From: Pseudo-nitzschia pungens
Lineage: Eukaryota; Bacillariophyta; Bacillariophyceae; Bacillariales; Bacillariaceae
Assembly (NCBI GenBank): GCA_037355855.1
Contig: CM074761.1
Location: forward strand, 6,343,346-6,407,345
Direction of reading: 5' to 3'
Length of the DNA: 64,000 bases
The first letter of the stretch is position 1; each line of letters opens with the position of its first letter. The translations under genes and the position numbers were made by a program. This document shows, piece after piece, positions 20,181 through 30,702 of the stretch. The notes beneath the pieces were generated by a model, which did not search any database, was not told the origin of the DNA, and was given only the letters and a program-made list of their open reading frames with translations.

Positions 20181-21155
20181 ATGCCTACCGTATATGATGA
20201 GTATCAGCAAATAGAAAAGAAAGCAGATTGCAATGCACCAAGAAAGAATCGAAGTGGAAAAATTGTATCCAATGCTAATACAGGTGAGGATACTACTGCT
20301 AGTATTACCCATACGAAATCGAACCCAAAGACAAGTCGAAAACTACCACCCACCTCAGGTGGTGCTGATGAAAAAAATAAAAGAACCAAGAACAACCCGA
20401 CCGCGGTTTTCGTTGGTACCACACCACCAACCAACAAACCCCCCGCCGCCCCGGGTGTTGTTACACCAAGACGACCGGTACCAAAACAACACCAAGACCC
20501 ACATACGAAGCATTGCTACAACAGCTAAAAGAGAGCCAGCAGAAAGTAGCTTCTTTAGAGAGGGATGTGACAACACTGCAGAAGGATACAAAAAAAGAAG
20601 AACCCACGCTGGAGGCAACTACAACAGGGAAGAAGCCAAAGCCACAGATGGTACGAACCGTAAGTGAAGCAAAATTAGAGATAACTAAGGCGCAATCGGA
20701 TAAACTTAAGAAACATCAAAAAGACGCGGGTTTGGAAGCACAGTTGACACGGCACATAAGAAATAGTTGGTTTCGTGGCTTGAAGTTTATCATGGATGAG
20801 AGTAAGGTGAAATCAATTTTGAAGAAAGGGATTGCGTCCGGAGCTGTGGTTCCACCCCATGGTATTTCATTTGAAATTTTTTATGGGTTTAACAGAAGGT
20901 TGGTGTACCAAGGTCTTTCCACGCTGCGGCACAATGCTCAGACTTTGGCTAGAAAACACTATCTCGGTACGTGCTTACTAAGTGAATACATTGGTTGCTA
21001 TTACTGCTTGGTGGAGATTGATGGTATATCCTCCCCTGCTACTCTAACACTTTCTACTGCTGTGTACGCGTCGTACTAGAGGACACACTCGATCGCGAAG
21101 GCATTGTGCCAGATTCCTTTCCAGGTAAAGTGGAGATTGTGATGCGGGAGAGTAT
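20181..21155 (+). pseudogene. Family-1 accessory gene, nested copy, part before element G
   Basis: Starts at ATG 20181 (MPTVYDEYQQIEKK) with the APRKNRSGK motif shared with element G (SPRKNRSGL). About 7 bases are missing near 20475 relative to the copy at 15342 (ACACCAAGAC directly joined to GACCGG), which shifts the frame. The shifted frame continues as ALLQQLKESQQKVASLERD to 20966; the intron is 20967-21079 (GTACGT...TAG) and exon 2 resumes at 21080. Element G breaks exon 2 at 21155 and the rest is at 36857-37472. This copy is inactivated twice. Confidence 0.75.
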
Positions 21156-21340
21156 CGTCTAATAACTGATTTTCGACCATTTTGACCCGTTTCGACCACC
21201 CCCCTCTTTTTTTTTAGATGTTTTTAGCTCCAATATTTTTATTATTTGGAGCGAAAGTGCCTTTCTTAAGCTCGAATTATTATTTTTTGGCTCCAAAAAT
21301 TAATTTTTTGCTCCAAACTCGAATATTTGGGTCGAAAAAT
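21156..21340 (+). repeat. Element G left terminus and subterminal region
   Basis: 18-bp inverted repeat, then TCGACC and TTTGACCC motifs also seen (as GGGTC) at the right end, then several GCTCCAAA / TTTGGAGC words in both orientations. Confidence 0.8.
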
Positions 21341-21369
21341 TAACAGCTGGGGTCAAAATTCGTTGTACA

Positions 21370-24300
21370 ACCACCATTAGGGTTAAGGGTTGTAGCGCTG
21401 CAGCGCTGTATCCCTGTATCCCCGTAGCGCTGTAGCGCTGTATCCCCTGTATCCCTGTATCCCCTGTATCCCTGTAGCGAACGTGTGGTATGGGGTGCTA
21501 ACTCCAGAGATACCAGGCTTTTCGCGTACAATTTGTACCAGTTGTACGTACCCCGGGTATAGCATCCGTACTAATACAGTGTAGCTGAGTGTTAAAAGGT
21601 TAGGGTTGCTAATGCTACGAAATACTGGAGATGCTAACCTACCATGATACCATGCTAAGATACTATGCTACCGCCGGGGTCGGGTCATCATAGTACAATA
21701 TATACTATGACCGGACGCCTGACCCAAACAGTTAACGCGCTAGCACATTTTTGAATTTACGAAGTACGAAGTACTTCGTAATTAATAAGCGGAGCTACGC
21801 CACTACGCTACTCCGTACACTACGCTACTCCGTACGCTACCCGTACAATACAGTACTGGAGCTACAGAGCTCTATTATCTACGAGTTATCGGAACGATAC
21901 GATACAGAGCTGAGCTGCGCTGATCCCCTGTAGCGCTGTAGCGCTGTATCCCCTCCATCCCCTGCAGCGCTGTAGCAACAACGCATCGATAATACAGGGG
22001 GGGAGGGACAGCAAGCAGCAGCAACGCGTCGATAATACAGGGGGGGGGGACAGCAAGCAGCAAGCAGCAACGCGTCGATAATACAGGGGGGGGACAGCAA
22101 GCAGCAGCAACGCGTCGATAATACAGGGGGGGGGGACAGCAAGCAGCAGCAAGCAGCAGCAAGCAGCAGCAAGCAGCAACGCGTCGATAATACAGGGGGG
22201 GGGGGGGCCACAAGCAGCAAGCAGCAGCAACGCGTCGATAATACAGGGGGGGGACTGCAAGCAGCAAGCAGCTCGTAGCGATACTGCAGCGCTGTAGCTC
22301 TAACTCCAAAGATACTAGGGTTGTGGCGTACGATTCGTACTAGTTGTACGTACCCTTGGTATATTATCCGTACTAATACAGTGTAACTGAGTGCTACGGT
22401 CTAAGGTTAGGGTTGCTAATGCTACGAAATACTGGAGATGCTAACCTACCATGATACCATGCTAAGATACTATGCTACCGCCGGGGTCGGGTCATTGGTG
22501 TATAATATGTACTATGACCGGATACCTGACCCAGACAGTTACCCAACGCGCTAGCACACCTTTGAATCTAATTAAGCGGAGCTACGCTACGCTACTCCGC
22601 ACACACTACGCTACCCGTAGAATACAGTACTGGAGCTACAGAGCTCTGTTATTTTACGAGTTATCGGAGCGCTGTCACGATACGATACAGAGCTCAGCTG
22701 CGCTCATCCCCTGTAGCGCTGTAGCGCTGCAGCGCTGTATCCCTGTATCCCTGTAGCGCTGTATCGCTGTATCCCTGTAGCGCTGTATCCCTGTAGCGCT
22801 GTATCCCTGTATCGCTGTAGCGCTGTATATCTGTAGCGCTGTATCATAGTAGCGCTGTATCGTAGCGCTGTATCCCCTTTAGCGCTGTATCCCCTGCAGC
22901 GCTGTATCCCCCTGTAGCGCTGTAGAAGCAACGCGTCGATAATACAGGGGGGGACTGCAAGCAGCAAGCAGCAGCAATGCGTCGATAATACAGGGGGGGG
23001 GGACAGCAAGCAGCAAGCAGCAGCAACGCGTCGATAATACAGGGGGGGGGACAGCAAGCAGCAAGCAGCAGCAACGCGTCGATAATACAGGGGGGGGACA
23101 GCAAGCAGCAAGCAGCAGCAACGCGTCGATAATACAGGGGGGGACTGCAAGGTTAGGGTTGCTAATGCTACGAAATACTGGAGATGCTAACCTACCATGA
23201 TACCATTGCTAAGATACTATGCTACCGCCGGGGTCGGGTCATTGGTGTATAATATGTACTATGACCGGATACCTGACCCAGACAGTTACTAAGGTTTACC
23301 CAACGCACTAGCACACCTTTGAATCTAATTAATTTGAGCTACGCTACGCTACTCCGCACACACTACGCTACCCGTAGAATACGGTACTGGAGCTACAGAG
23401 CTCTCTTATTTTACGAGTTAGCGGACCTACCACACCTTTGAATCTAATTAATTTGAGCTACGCTACGCTACTCCGCACACACTACGCTACCCGTACAATA
23501 CAGTACTGGAGCTACAGAGCTCTGTTATTTTACGAGTTAGCGGAGCGCTGTCACGATACGATACAGAGCTACAGCGCTGTATCCCTGTATCGTTGTATCC
23601 CTGTATCCCCTGTAGCGCTGTATCCCCTGTAGCGCTGTATCCCCTGTAGCGCTGTATCCCCTGTAACGCCGTATCCCCTGTAGCGCTGTATCCCCTGTAG
23701 CGCTGTAGCAGCAACGCATCGATAATACGGGAGGGGGGGGACAGCAAGCAGCAAGCAGCAGCAACGCGTCGATAATACAGGGGGGGGGGGCAGCAAGCAG
23801 CAGCAACGCAAGCAGCAACGTGTCGATAGCGCTGTAGCGTAGCGCTGTATCGTAGCGCTGTAGCGCTGTAGCGCCAACTGTTTACGAGATACTACGTATT
23901 TGGTAACAGTGTAGCTGAGTGCTACAAGGTTAGGGTTGCTAATGCTACGAAATACTGGGGATGCTAACCTACCATGATACCATTGCTAAGATACTATGCT
24001 ACCGCCGGGGTCGGGTCATCATGGTACAATATGTACTATGACCGGATACCTGACCCAAACAGTTATTAAGCGAGCTAACGCTAATACGAGCTAGCGTTAG
24101 GGCAAGCGCGTTAGAGTTAATACATGCGCACGCGATCTAGCTAGCACCATTAGGGTTAGATATTAGGGTTGTGGTGTACGATTTGTACCAGTTGTATGTA
24201 CCCCGGATAGCATCTGCATTAATACAGTGTAGCTGAGTGCTACAAGGTTAGGGTTGTTAATGCTACGAAATACTGGAGATGATAACCTACCATGATACCA

Positions 24301-24370
24301 TTTCTAAGATACTATGGTAAGGTTACCGCCGGGGTCGGGTCATCAGGTGTCGCATGATCATAGTACAATA
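21370..24370. repeat. Macrosatellite: about 750-bp units of three sub-repeats
   Basis: Three large units (about 21590-22320, 22390-23145, 23150-23900) plus partial ones near 23925 and 24240. Each holds (a) a block from GGTTAGGGTTGCTAATGC through CCGGGGTCGGGTCAT to TACTATGACCGG, able to fold back on itself; (b) CTACGCTACTCCG... to ACAGTACTGGAGCTACAGAG; (c) runs of CTGTAGCGCTGTATCCC; and (d), in most units, tandem units with GCAGCAACGCGTCGATAATA followed by 7-12 G. Frames through it (Cys/Leu-rich on the minus strand) are repeat translations, not genes. Block (a) recurs outside element G at 61600-61745 and, inverted and diverged, near 50030-50165. Confidence 0.85.
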
Positions 24371-24425
24371 AAGCGTGTACAATAAAGCCAGTACATTAAA
24401 GTTAAGGGTTGTAGACGCTCGGTCA

Positions 24426-25037
24426 TTATTTAATATGTCCCCTTATCTGCACCTTTTTCGGGGCCTTTTCTCCGGTATTTTCTCCTCTGACACATTCACA
24501 CTCCACACAAATCATCGACTTAAAACGGTCCATTTGAAACGAATGAATAACGGCTCCACGTTCAATAATCAACCTCACCTCCTCAGGCAGGTAATTCTCG
24601 ATACGGATCTCACGGACGATTTCTCTTCCCATGTAGCACCTGACAATGTAATTTGCATCCCGGTGATCCATAGGATTAGTAACATCCTTCTTCAACTCAA
24701 ACGTGAAGGTAATCCTGTACGTCGGTACAAAATATCCTATATCATCCCTTTTGGGGTATTTGACCACAACCTCGAACCCGTCATCCCTGTACTCTACATT
24801 GCGAATAATCATACCTGTCTCCAGATCCCTGTCAATACCTTCGATCTCGCAATAATTTTTGTGATCAAAATGAATATCCAAAGTACCAAAAACTCCCTCT
24901 CCGAAATGGAAGCTGAATGGGGTGGTGCGGGTGGTTTGTGCGCTGTACCTATGAGGTCTATTTATGAATATGACCTTCATCTCATCTTGGCCTGCAGTTC
25001 CCGTTGTCGCGTCCGTCGCGTCCGTCGCGTCGCACAT
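24426..25037 (-). CDS. Unknown 203-aa protein carried by element G
   Basis: Begins at ATG 25037 with MCDATDATDATTG (a 9-bp GACGCGACG repeat) and runs to 24426. The body is charged and looks rich in beta strands (for example VKVIFINRPHR-like, FEVVVKYPKRDD and YRITFTFELKKD stretches), with Cys residues near the end (MICVECECVRG). No signal peptide or membrane segment is seen. I do not recognise a family. It faces the other element-G genes from the minus strand, and its upstream region is the tandem array 25060-25750. Non-repetitive composition over about 180 residues argues that it is a real gene. Confidence 0.5.
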   Translation of the reverse strand: MCDATDATDATTGTAGQDEMKVIFINRPHRYSAQTTRTTPFSFHFGEGVFGTLDIHFDHKNYCEIEGIDRDLETGMIIRNVEYRDDGFEVVVKYPKRDDIGYFVPTYRITFTFELKKDVTNPMDHRDANYIVRCYMGREIVREIRIENYLPEEVRLIIERGAVIHSFQMDRFKSMICVECECVRGENTGEKAPKKVQIRGHIK

Positions 25038-25059
25038 AATGGTCAATCAGGTTGTATTC

Positions 25060-25750
25060 TCTTCGGGAACACCCTTTTTGAATAATCACGTTGTCCGTCG
25101 GGAACACCCTTTTTGAATAATCACGTTGTCTTATCTTCGGGAACACCCTTTTTGAATAATCACGTCGTCTTGTTTTCTGGAACACCCTTTTTGAATAATC
25201 ACGTTGTCCGTCGGGAACACCCTTTTTGAATAATCACGTTGTCTTATCTTTGGGAACACCCTTTTTGAATAATCACGTTGTCCGTCGGGAACACCCTTTT
25301 TGAATAATCACGTCGTCTTGTTTTCTGGAACACCCTTTTTGAATAATCACGTCGTCTTGTTTTCTGGAACACCCTTTTTGAATAATCACGTTGTCCGTCG
25401 GGAACACCCTTTTTGAATAATCACGTTGTCTTATCTTTGGGGTTGTATTCTCTTCGGGAACACCCTTTTTGAATAATCACGTTGTCCGTCGGGAACACCC
25501 TTTTTGAATAATCACGTTGTCTTATTTTCGGGAACACCCTTTTTGAATAATCACGTTGTCCGTCGGGAACACCCTTTTTGAATAATCACGTCGTCTTGTT
25601 TTCTGGAACACCCTTTTTGAATAATCACGTCGTCTTGTTTTCTGGAACACCCTTTTTGAATAATCACGTCGTCTTGTCTTCTGGAAAACCCTTTTTCAAT
25701 AATCACTTCGTCTTGTCTTCTGGAACACCCTCTTTGAATAATCACGTGTT
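25060..25750. repeat. Tandem array, units of 31 and 39-42 bp
   Basis: About 18 copies of ACCCTTTTTGAATAATCACG joined by alternating linkers (TTGTCCGTCGGGAAC or TCGTCTTGTTTTCTGGAAC). On the minus strand the 39-bp version reads as a 13-residue repeat, DDVIIQKGCSRKQ, but the mixed unit lengths break this frame further left. Confidence 0.85.
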
Positions 25751-26509
25751 CCCGATAGACATGTTGTATGTTTACAAATATCTTTTCCTAGTACATATCC
25801 CTGTACAAATTGTACCCGAATCTTTGATTGGCTTCTAATAGATTCCATGATTCTACGATCGTACGTTGCTCAGCCAATGAAAAAATACCTTCCTAAGCCA
25901 ATGAAAAAATACCTTCCTAAGCCAATGAAAAAATACCTTCCCAAGCCAATGAATAAATAAACCTTACCTTACTAAGCCAATAAAAAAATTTTATTTCCCA
26001 ATACAAACTGTACAGGAAAACTAGTAAGGGCCGGTAGAAACACAAATTACTTCCTACCTTATTACTCCAACGAATTCCAATTCATTTTCGATTTCGATTT
26101 CGATTTCGATTTCGATTTCGATTTCGATTTCGTGGTTCACCATATTTTGCTGTGTTTACCATATTTTGCTGTGTTTCCTCGCTTAATCACTCTTTCGCAT
26201 CACAAATCACTTTTTACACATATCACCGCCTATTTTCATTCAGAATCCGACTTATTTTGAGCAGAGTTGCTTAATTGCACTCCGTCTTGTGAACGAAGAG
26301 AACCCCTACGGTAGGCTCTTGGCTCATTGTACTTTAGTCCTTAAATATCCTTGTCTGAAAAACGGAGAAGCACCTCTATGGCATGGACGAGAGATTGTTC
26401 GCTTGAAAGACATTGTTTGACTTGGCCCCCAAACGTCTTGAAATCAATCAATCTGCATCCATCGCCGGTAGGACTTCAACAGGCGCAAGTTCTTGTTTTC
26501 GTGACATAG
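25751..26509. other. Spacer with small repeats, upstream of oxygenase gene
   Basis: Three to four copies of CCAATGAAAAAATACCTTCC at 25875-25960 and a CGATTT hexamer run at about 26087-26131. No gene is supported. Confidence 0.5.
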
Positions 26510-26908
26510 GAGGAAGAATTGAATACGACCAGGGAAGACGACGACGGAAGACAACAACGGAAGACGACAAAGACGAACGAAAACAACGACAAAGGTACGC
26601 TAACACGATTACGTTTTAACCCAGGAAGATTTAATTGTAATTATTACTAACCCCCCCCCCTATTTAACCTTTCACGCAGACGAGACGACGGAGGTGCGAT
26701 ACGACCCAAACAGTACAAGCGAAACAACGGAAGACAAAAAAGACGACGACGCGACGCGACGCAACGAAGACGACGCAAACGACGCAACGAAGACGAGACA
26801 AAGACGAACGAAAACGACGACAAAGGTACGCTAACACGATTACGTTTTAACCCAGGAAGATTTAATTGTAATTATTACTAACCCCCCCCTATTTAACCTT
26901 TCACGCAG
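26510..26908 (+). other. Putative 5' exons of the oxygenase gene: tandemly duplicated exon-intron unit
   Basis: A donor/acceptor pair bounds 26595-26679 (GTACGCTAACACG...CACGCAG) and an almost identical pair bounds 26826-26908; both introns have a C run 15-25 bases before the acceptor. The exon between them (26680-26825) starts like the exon at 26909 and ends like the one before 26595, so about 230 bp has been duplicated. One reading (26510-26594, 26680-26825, 26909 on) stays open and enters the oxygenase frame. It would encode a Lys/Arg/Asp/Thr-rich disordered N-terminus. No start codon is identified. Confidence 0.45.
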
Positions 26909-28156
26909 ACGAGACGACGGAGGTGCGATACGACCCAAACAGTACAAGCGAAACAACGGAAGACAAAAAAGACGACGACGCGACGCGACGCAACGAAGAC
27001 GACGCAAACGACGCAACGACGATTAGCCGAAGGGGCGGAAGGCACGATGAAGAAAGGCACGACAACAATGACAGGGAACGAAATGTCCAAAAGAGGCCTC
27101 TACAAAAAAGCCAAAAGGAAAGCTGCTAAGGAAGCGAGAAGAAGAATGACATCCAATTTTATCAAAAATGCACCACCCAAGTCGAAAACACACACCACCT
27201 ATAAACACGTGGCTAGGATAAGACCAAGAATCGATGAACCTACTCATTCACCAACATCCAATAACGTCGTCAAAACACAGCTGAAGAGGGTTAGCAACAA
27301 CGATCTATTTTACAAAGGTAAATTTTTTGTAACGAAATGGGATAAAGAGAAAGTTGAATCCAACAAATACGAATGGAATGACGTTGTGTCTATTGATCCG
27401 CAACCGAAGATGAAACCTTTCGAGACCATGGATAGTACAGAGGATAACCACCTAATTGCAGTGGATCGATCGCAACCATCACTGCGAATATTTGCCAAAG
27501 CATCTAGAACAGAAGCGAGAAAACATCTGGCTGGAACCAATAATATCGGATATACAAGAATGTTTGCAGAAGATGTTGTTGCAGTGAAACCAACAGTTGA
27601 AAGAGGATGCGAGTGTGGTAGCGTCGATGATGGGTATGCCATTGTTGGTATTCGACCCAACCGTGCAAGTCGTGGCATAGGTCCGTATGCGTTCAAAAAG
27701 AATGTGGGGGAACGGAAACAGGCAGATTTGAACATGGTTGCATCTCATATTGTCAATGAATTGGAGGATACTATACGTCCGGTTCGGAATTATTTTGGTC
27801 ATGAAATTTCGGTGATACGTCAGGTGGTGAGGCAAACAACACTTGAAACGGTCGGCGGCGATAGTCACTATCTTGCCTTTTCAACGGGTAAGAATTACCA
27901 CTCCAAATGCCATACCGATCGTGACTATTACTACAGTCTTTTGACTGTGGTAGGTCCCCAGGGGGTAGACGACGATGAAGTTATATATTATTTTATATTC
28001 CCTACGTACGGAATCAAAATTCCACTACGTTCTGGGGAAGCACTGTTGTTTAACTCTACCATCTTGCACAGCTGTTCGAATCCCAAATACGACGGTTGTT
28101 ATATTATGAGCGCCTTCGTCCCATGTAGAACTGTACTCAGGGCCGATCCAATATAA
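26909..28156 (+). CDS. Fe(II)/2-oxoglutarate-type oxygenase-like protein carried by element G
   Basis: 369 aa from the ATG at 27047; the frame is open back to the splice acceptor at 26908, so the true start may lie in an upstream exon. The first 100 residues are basic and disordered. The C-terminal third has the layout of a double-stranded beta-helix oxygenase: HTD at residues 289-291 (H-x-D), the strand pair YYFIFPTYGIKIPL, the turn RSGEALLFN, and a distal His341 in ILHSCSNP. The Arg expected about ten residues after the distal His is not there (Cys351); Lys347 or Arg361 might serve, or cosubstrate binding may be altered. Similar proteins with H-D...G-x-x-LLFNP...PH are widespread in diatoms, as I recall. 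TET/JBP-type members of this fold oxidise DNA bases and accompany KDZ transposons in fungi; the substrate here is unknown. Confidence 0.6.
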   Translation, partial: TRRRRCDTTQTVQAKQRKTKKTTTRRDATKTTQTTQRRLAEGAEGTMKKGTTTMTGNEMSKRGLYKKAKRKAAKEARRRMTSNFIKNAPPKSKTHTTYKHVARIRPRIDEPTHSPTSNNVVKTQLKRVSNNDLFYKGKFFVTKWDKEKVESNKYEWNDVVSIDPQPKMKPFETMDSTEDNHLIAVDRSQPSLRIFAKASRTEARKHLAGTNNIGYTRMFAEDVVAVKPTVERGCECGSVDDGYAIVGIRPNRASRGIGPYAFKKNVGERKQADLNMVASHIVNELEDTIRPVRNYFGHEISVIRQVVRQTTLETVGGDSHYLAFSTGKNYHSKCHTDRDYYYSLLTVVGPQGVDDDEVIYYFIFPTYGIKIPLRSGEALLFNSTILHSCSNPKYDGCYIMSAFVPCRTVLRADPI

Positions 28157-28329
28157 TAATATTAATTTACAATTTAAAGTAGTTCGTTCGAATGCCATTT
28201 TGATTTAGATAGTAGCGTTTTCAAAACGCCGCCGTTGTTGTTCGAAACGCCGCCGTTGTTGTTTGTGGGAATCGCTTCCGTTGTAAATAGCGTCATGTTT
28301 GGTGTTTGTTTTGGTTGACAGTAGAAATA

Positions 28330-28535
28330 TCGTGACTGTAGAAACTTTGCGATTTCGATACTTCTTTGATTGCGATTTCGATACTTCTTCGATTGCGATT
28401 CCGATTCCGATACTTCTTCGATTGCGATTCCGATACTTCTTCGATTGCGATTCCGATACTTCTTCGATTGCGATTCCGATAGATTTCGATACTTCTTCGA
28501 TTGCGATACTTCTTCGATTGCGATTCCGATAGATA
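28330..28535. repeat. Minisatellite, unit CGATTGCGATTCCGATACTTCTT
   Basis: About eight or nine copies of a 23-24-bp unit with deletions. Frames through it (SQSKKYRNRN-type peptides) are repeat translations. Confidence 0.85.
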
Positions 28536-30702
28536 TGGTTGATTGTTGAAGTGGGGGCGCGAGGAGATTGCGCGAAGCAATACTCCCCACTTGACTTTTA
28601 AGGCAAGCCCGAACCTATCAGTTTCTTCTCCAAACGGGCTGCCAGAGGCACTTTGTATATGGAGATGAGGCACCGATGACACCTGGACTGATACGGTCAG
28701 TTATCCAAACCGTCGCTGTGTACGGAGGTTATCCAATGAACAAAGGTAGTAACAACTGAAAGCAGTCGAAACCACCGCGGGGCCACCGCAAGTTCAATCA
28801 GAATCACTCCTTTAAAGACACCAGCAGCCTCGTTGAAAAGACCTCAATCACAGCAAAATTATGCAAGGTTCACCACCCTGTCCCACCAGGGCCACTGCAT
28901 TTTGCTATGTAAAAGATCCTTCCCTTGTGGTTACACCCAACGACGACTCCGACTTGAGGAACCCAACGAAGACTCTGACTTGAGGAAACCAACGAAGACT
29001 CTGACATGAGGAAACCACCATCTCCAGTCTAGAGAGACATTTAGCAACCAGGCATACCTTGATCCAGAGTCATAGTGGAGGTATTAGGTTGTTGTCCCTC
29101 TCCATGGTATCTCAACAGTGCGCTCGTACAGCTAGTGGTATGATCTCAGGGAGCTACCCCACCACTAGGCTAGCCCTGTACATTGAGTTAGCCCTGAAGA
29201 GAATCCCATGGTGACCTTCGATCCGACGTTGTTGTGTGAATCCGAAGTATGAATTCAGTTTTGCCAGGATGCAAAACTAGAATTGTGATCTTATACTGAT
29301 GTTGGAAAATGGAGAAATGAAAATTCTAATTCCACTATTGCAACTGCTGGTGGTGATACTTCCACTAGTATTCCGAGTGTTACTTTCATTACTGATCTAG
29401 TAGCGTGTTGATTCTGAAACAACTCAGGTTTAATTTGGATACTTCTATATGTACACTTCACTAGAATCACAGAGTACAATTTACAGGAAATATGAAAAAT
29501 CCAAAATTGATTCACGCTATCACAGAGTACAATTTACAGGAAACATAAAAAAACCAAAATTCACTCACAAAAGTTTAGGTTTTAACTGGTTAGTTCTACA
29601 TGTACACTTCATTAGAGATACAAACTACATTTGAAACCATTAAAATTTATTCACAGAAATGTTTATCATCCAACAGACACCACTTAAACTACCAACAGAC
29701 AAAACTAAATTTAATCTTGATCATGTTAATTTACCAAGAACATACAACAAATTTAATCGCCTTAACATTAGTTTGCTCACAACAGACAACACTTAATCAT
29801 TAAAATTTATTCACACAAATGTTTATCAGCCAACAGACACAACTTAAACTACCAACAGACAAAACTAAATTTAATAGCCATTTTTCTTCCAGATCTTCTA
29901 ACAGCACTGTTTTTGTATCTTATGAACTTGGATTTGATACAGATTTTCTATTCTGTTACTAGGGGGACCAACGAGGAAGTAACATCGCAAAGCACATTAA
30001 ATAAATGTGGTATCATAGATATCCCATTCATTCGACTGTTGTATATTTTCTACTAGAAAGTATTGACACTACTGGAGGAAATATCCATGAAACATAGGAT
30101 CTTTTGAGTTTAATTCTTTTCATAGTCAGAAGCATACATATGGTGAGGAATATGGTTACTTGAATGCTGGAAATATTCCAAAAAGTATTCATGAAGATGC
30201 AAAATAATACACAGATAAAGCAAGCACTAAATAAGACAAAAGAACATATGGGACGCACCCCACACAATAGGATCTTTTGAGTTTGATTCTTTTCATAGTC
30301 AGAAGCATACATATGGTGAGGAGTATGGTTACTTGAATGCTGGAAATATTCCAAAAAGTATTCATGAAGATGCAAAATAATACACAGATAAAGCAAGCAC
30401 TAAATAAGACAAAAGATGAGAGGCATGGGAGTGGCTTGAACTGACAGCAGCACAAGATAGCACATGCGCCTCTGTCACCACTAATTCACGATTAGCTTAA
30501 GAAAATGAAGAGTTTTTTCGTTCTTTAATTCATTTTGAATGCAAGTGCTGTACTAACTCTAAAGGAGCATCTTTCCGTGACGACGATTTTGGTTCTTGCT
30601 TCCTTTCTTGAAACGACAAGGTATGGGTGAAATTAATGATAACAAGATAGTGAATATTGCTGTCCTTTGAGACCCAGAAATCATTATCTTCTTGTTGACG
30701 TG
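28536..30702. other. 2.1-kb non-coding stretch inside element G
   Basis: 28590-29240 is of more even composition than its surroundings and contains three ACGAAGACTCTGACTTGAGG-like units near 28945-29015, but no frame or RNA I can identify. 29440-29880 has pairs of short duplicated segments (for example ACCAACAGACAAAACTAAAT twice). 30095-30240 is repeated at 30270-30415. The last 200 bases may hold the transposase promoter; a candidate is not evident. Confidence 0.5.
30095..30415. repeat. Tandem duplication, about 170-bp period
   Basis: The stretch starting GGATCTTTTGAGTTT and ending CACTAAATAAGACAAAAGA occurs twice with a handful of changes. Confidence 0.85.

Noticed and set aside
21875..23877. 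Cys/Leu-rich peptides with VLSTRCCCLL repeats on the minus strand
   Set aside because: Translations of the CAGCAACGCGTCGATAATAC satellite; all three phases are open because of unit structure.
21590..24260. Possible telomere (GGTTAGGGTTGC)
   Set aside because: TTAGGG occurs once per 750-bp unit and is never in tandem.
25060..25750. CRISPR-like appearance of the regular repeat-spacer pattern
   Set aside because: The 'spacers' are themselves recurrent linkers of two kinds, there are no cas genes, and the setting is eukaryotic.
28590..29240. Possible rRNA or tRNA content
   Set aside because: No segment matched rRNA helices or a cloverleaf that I could recognise.
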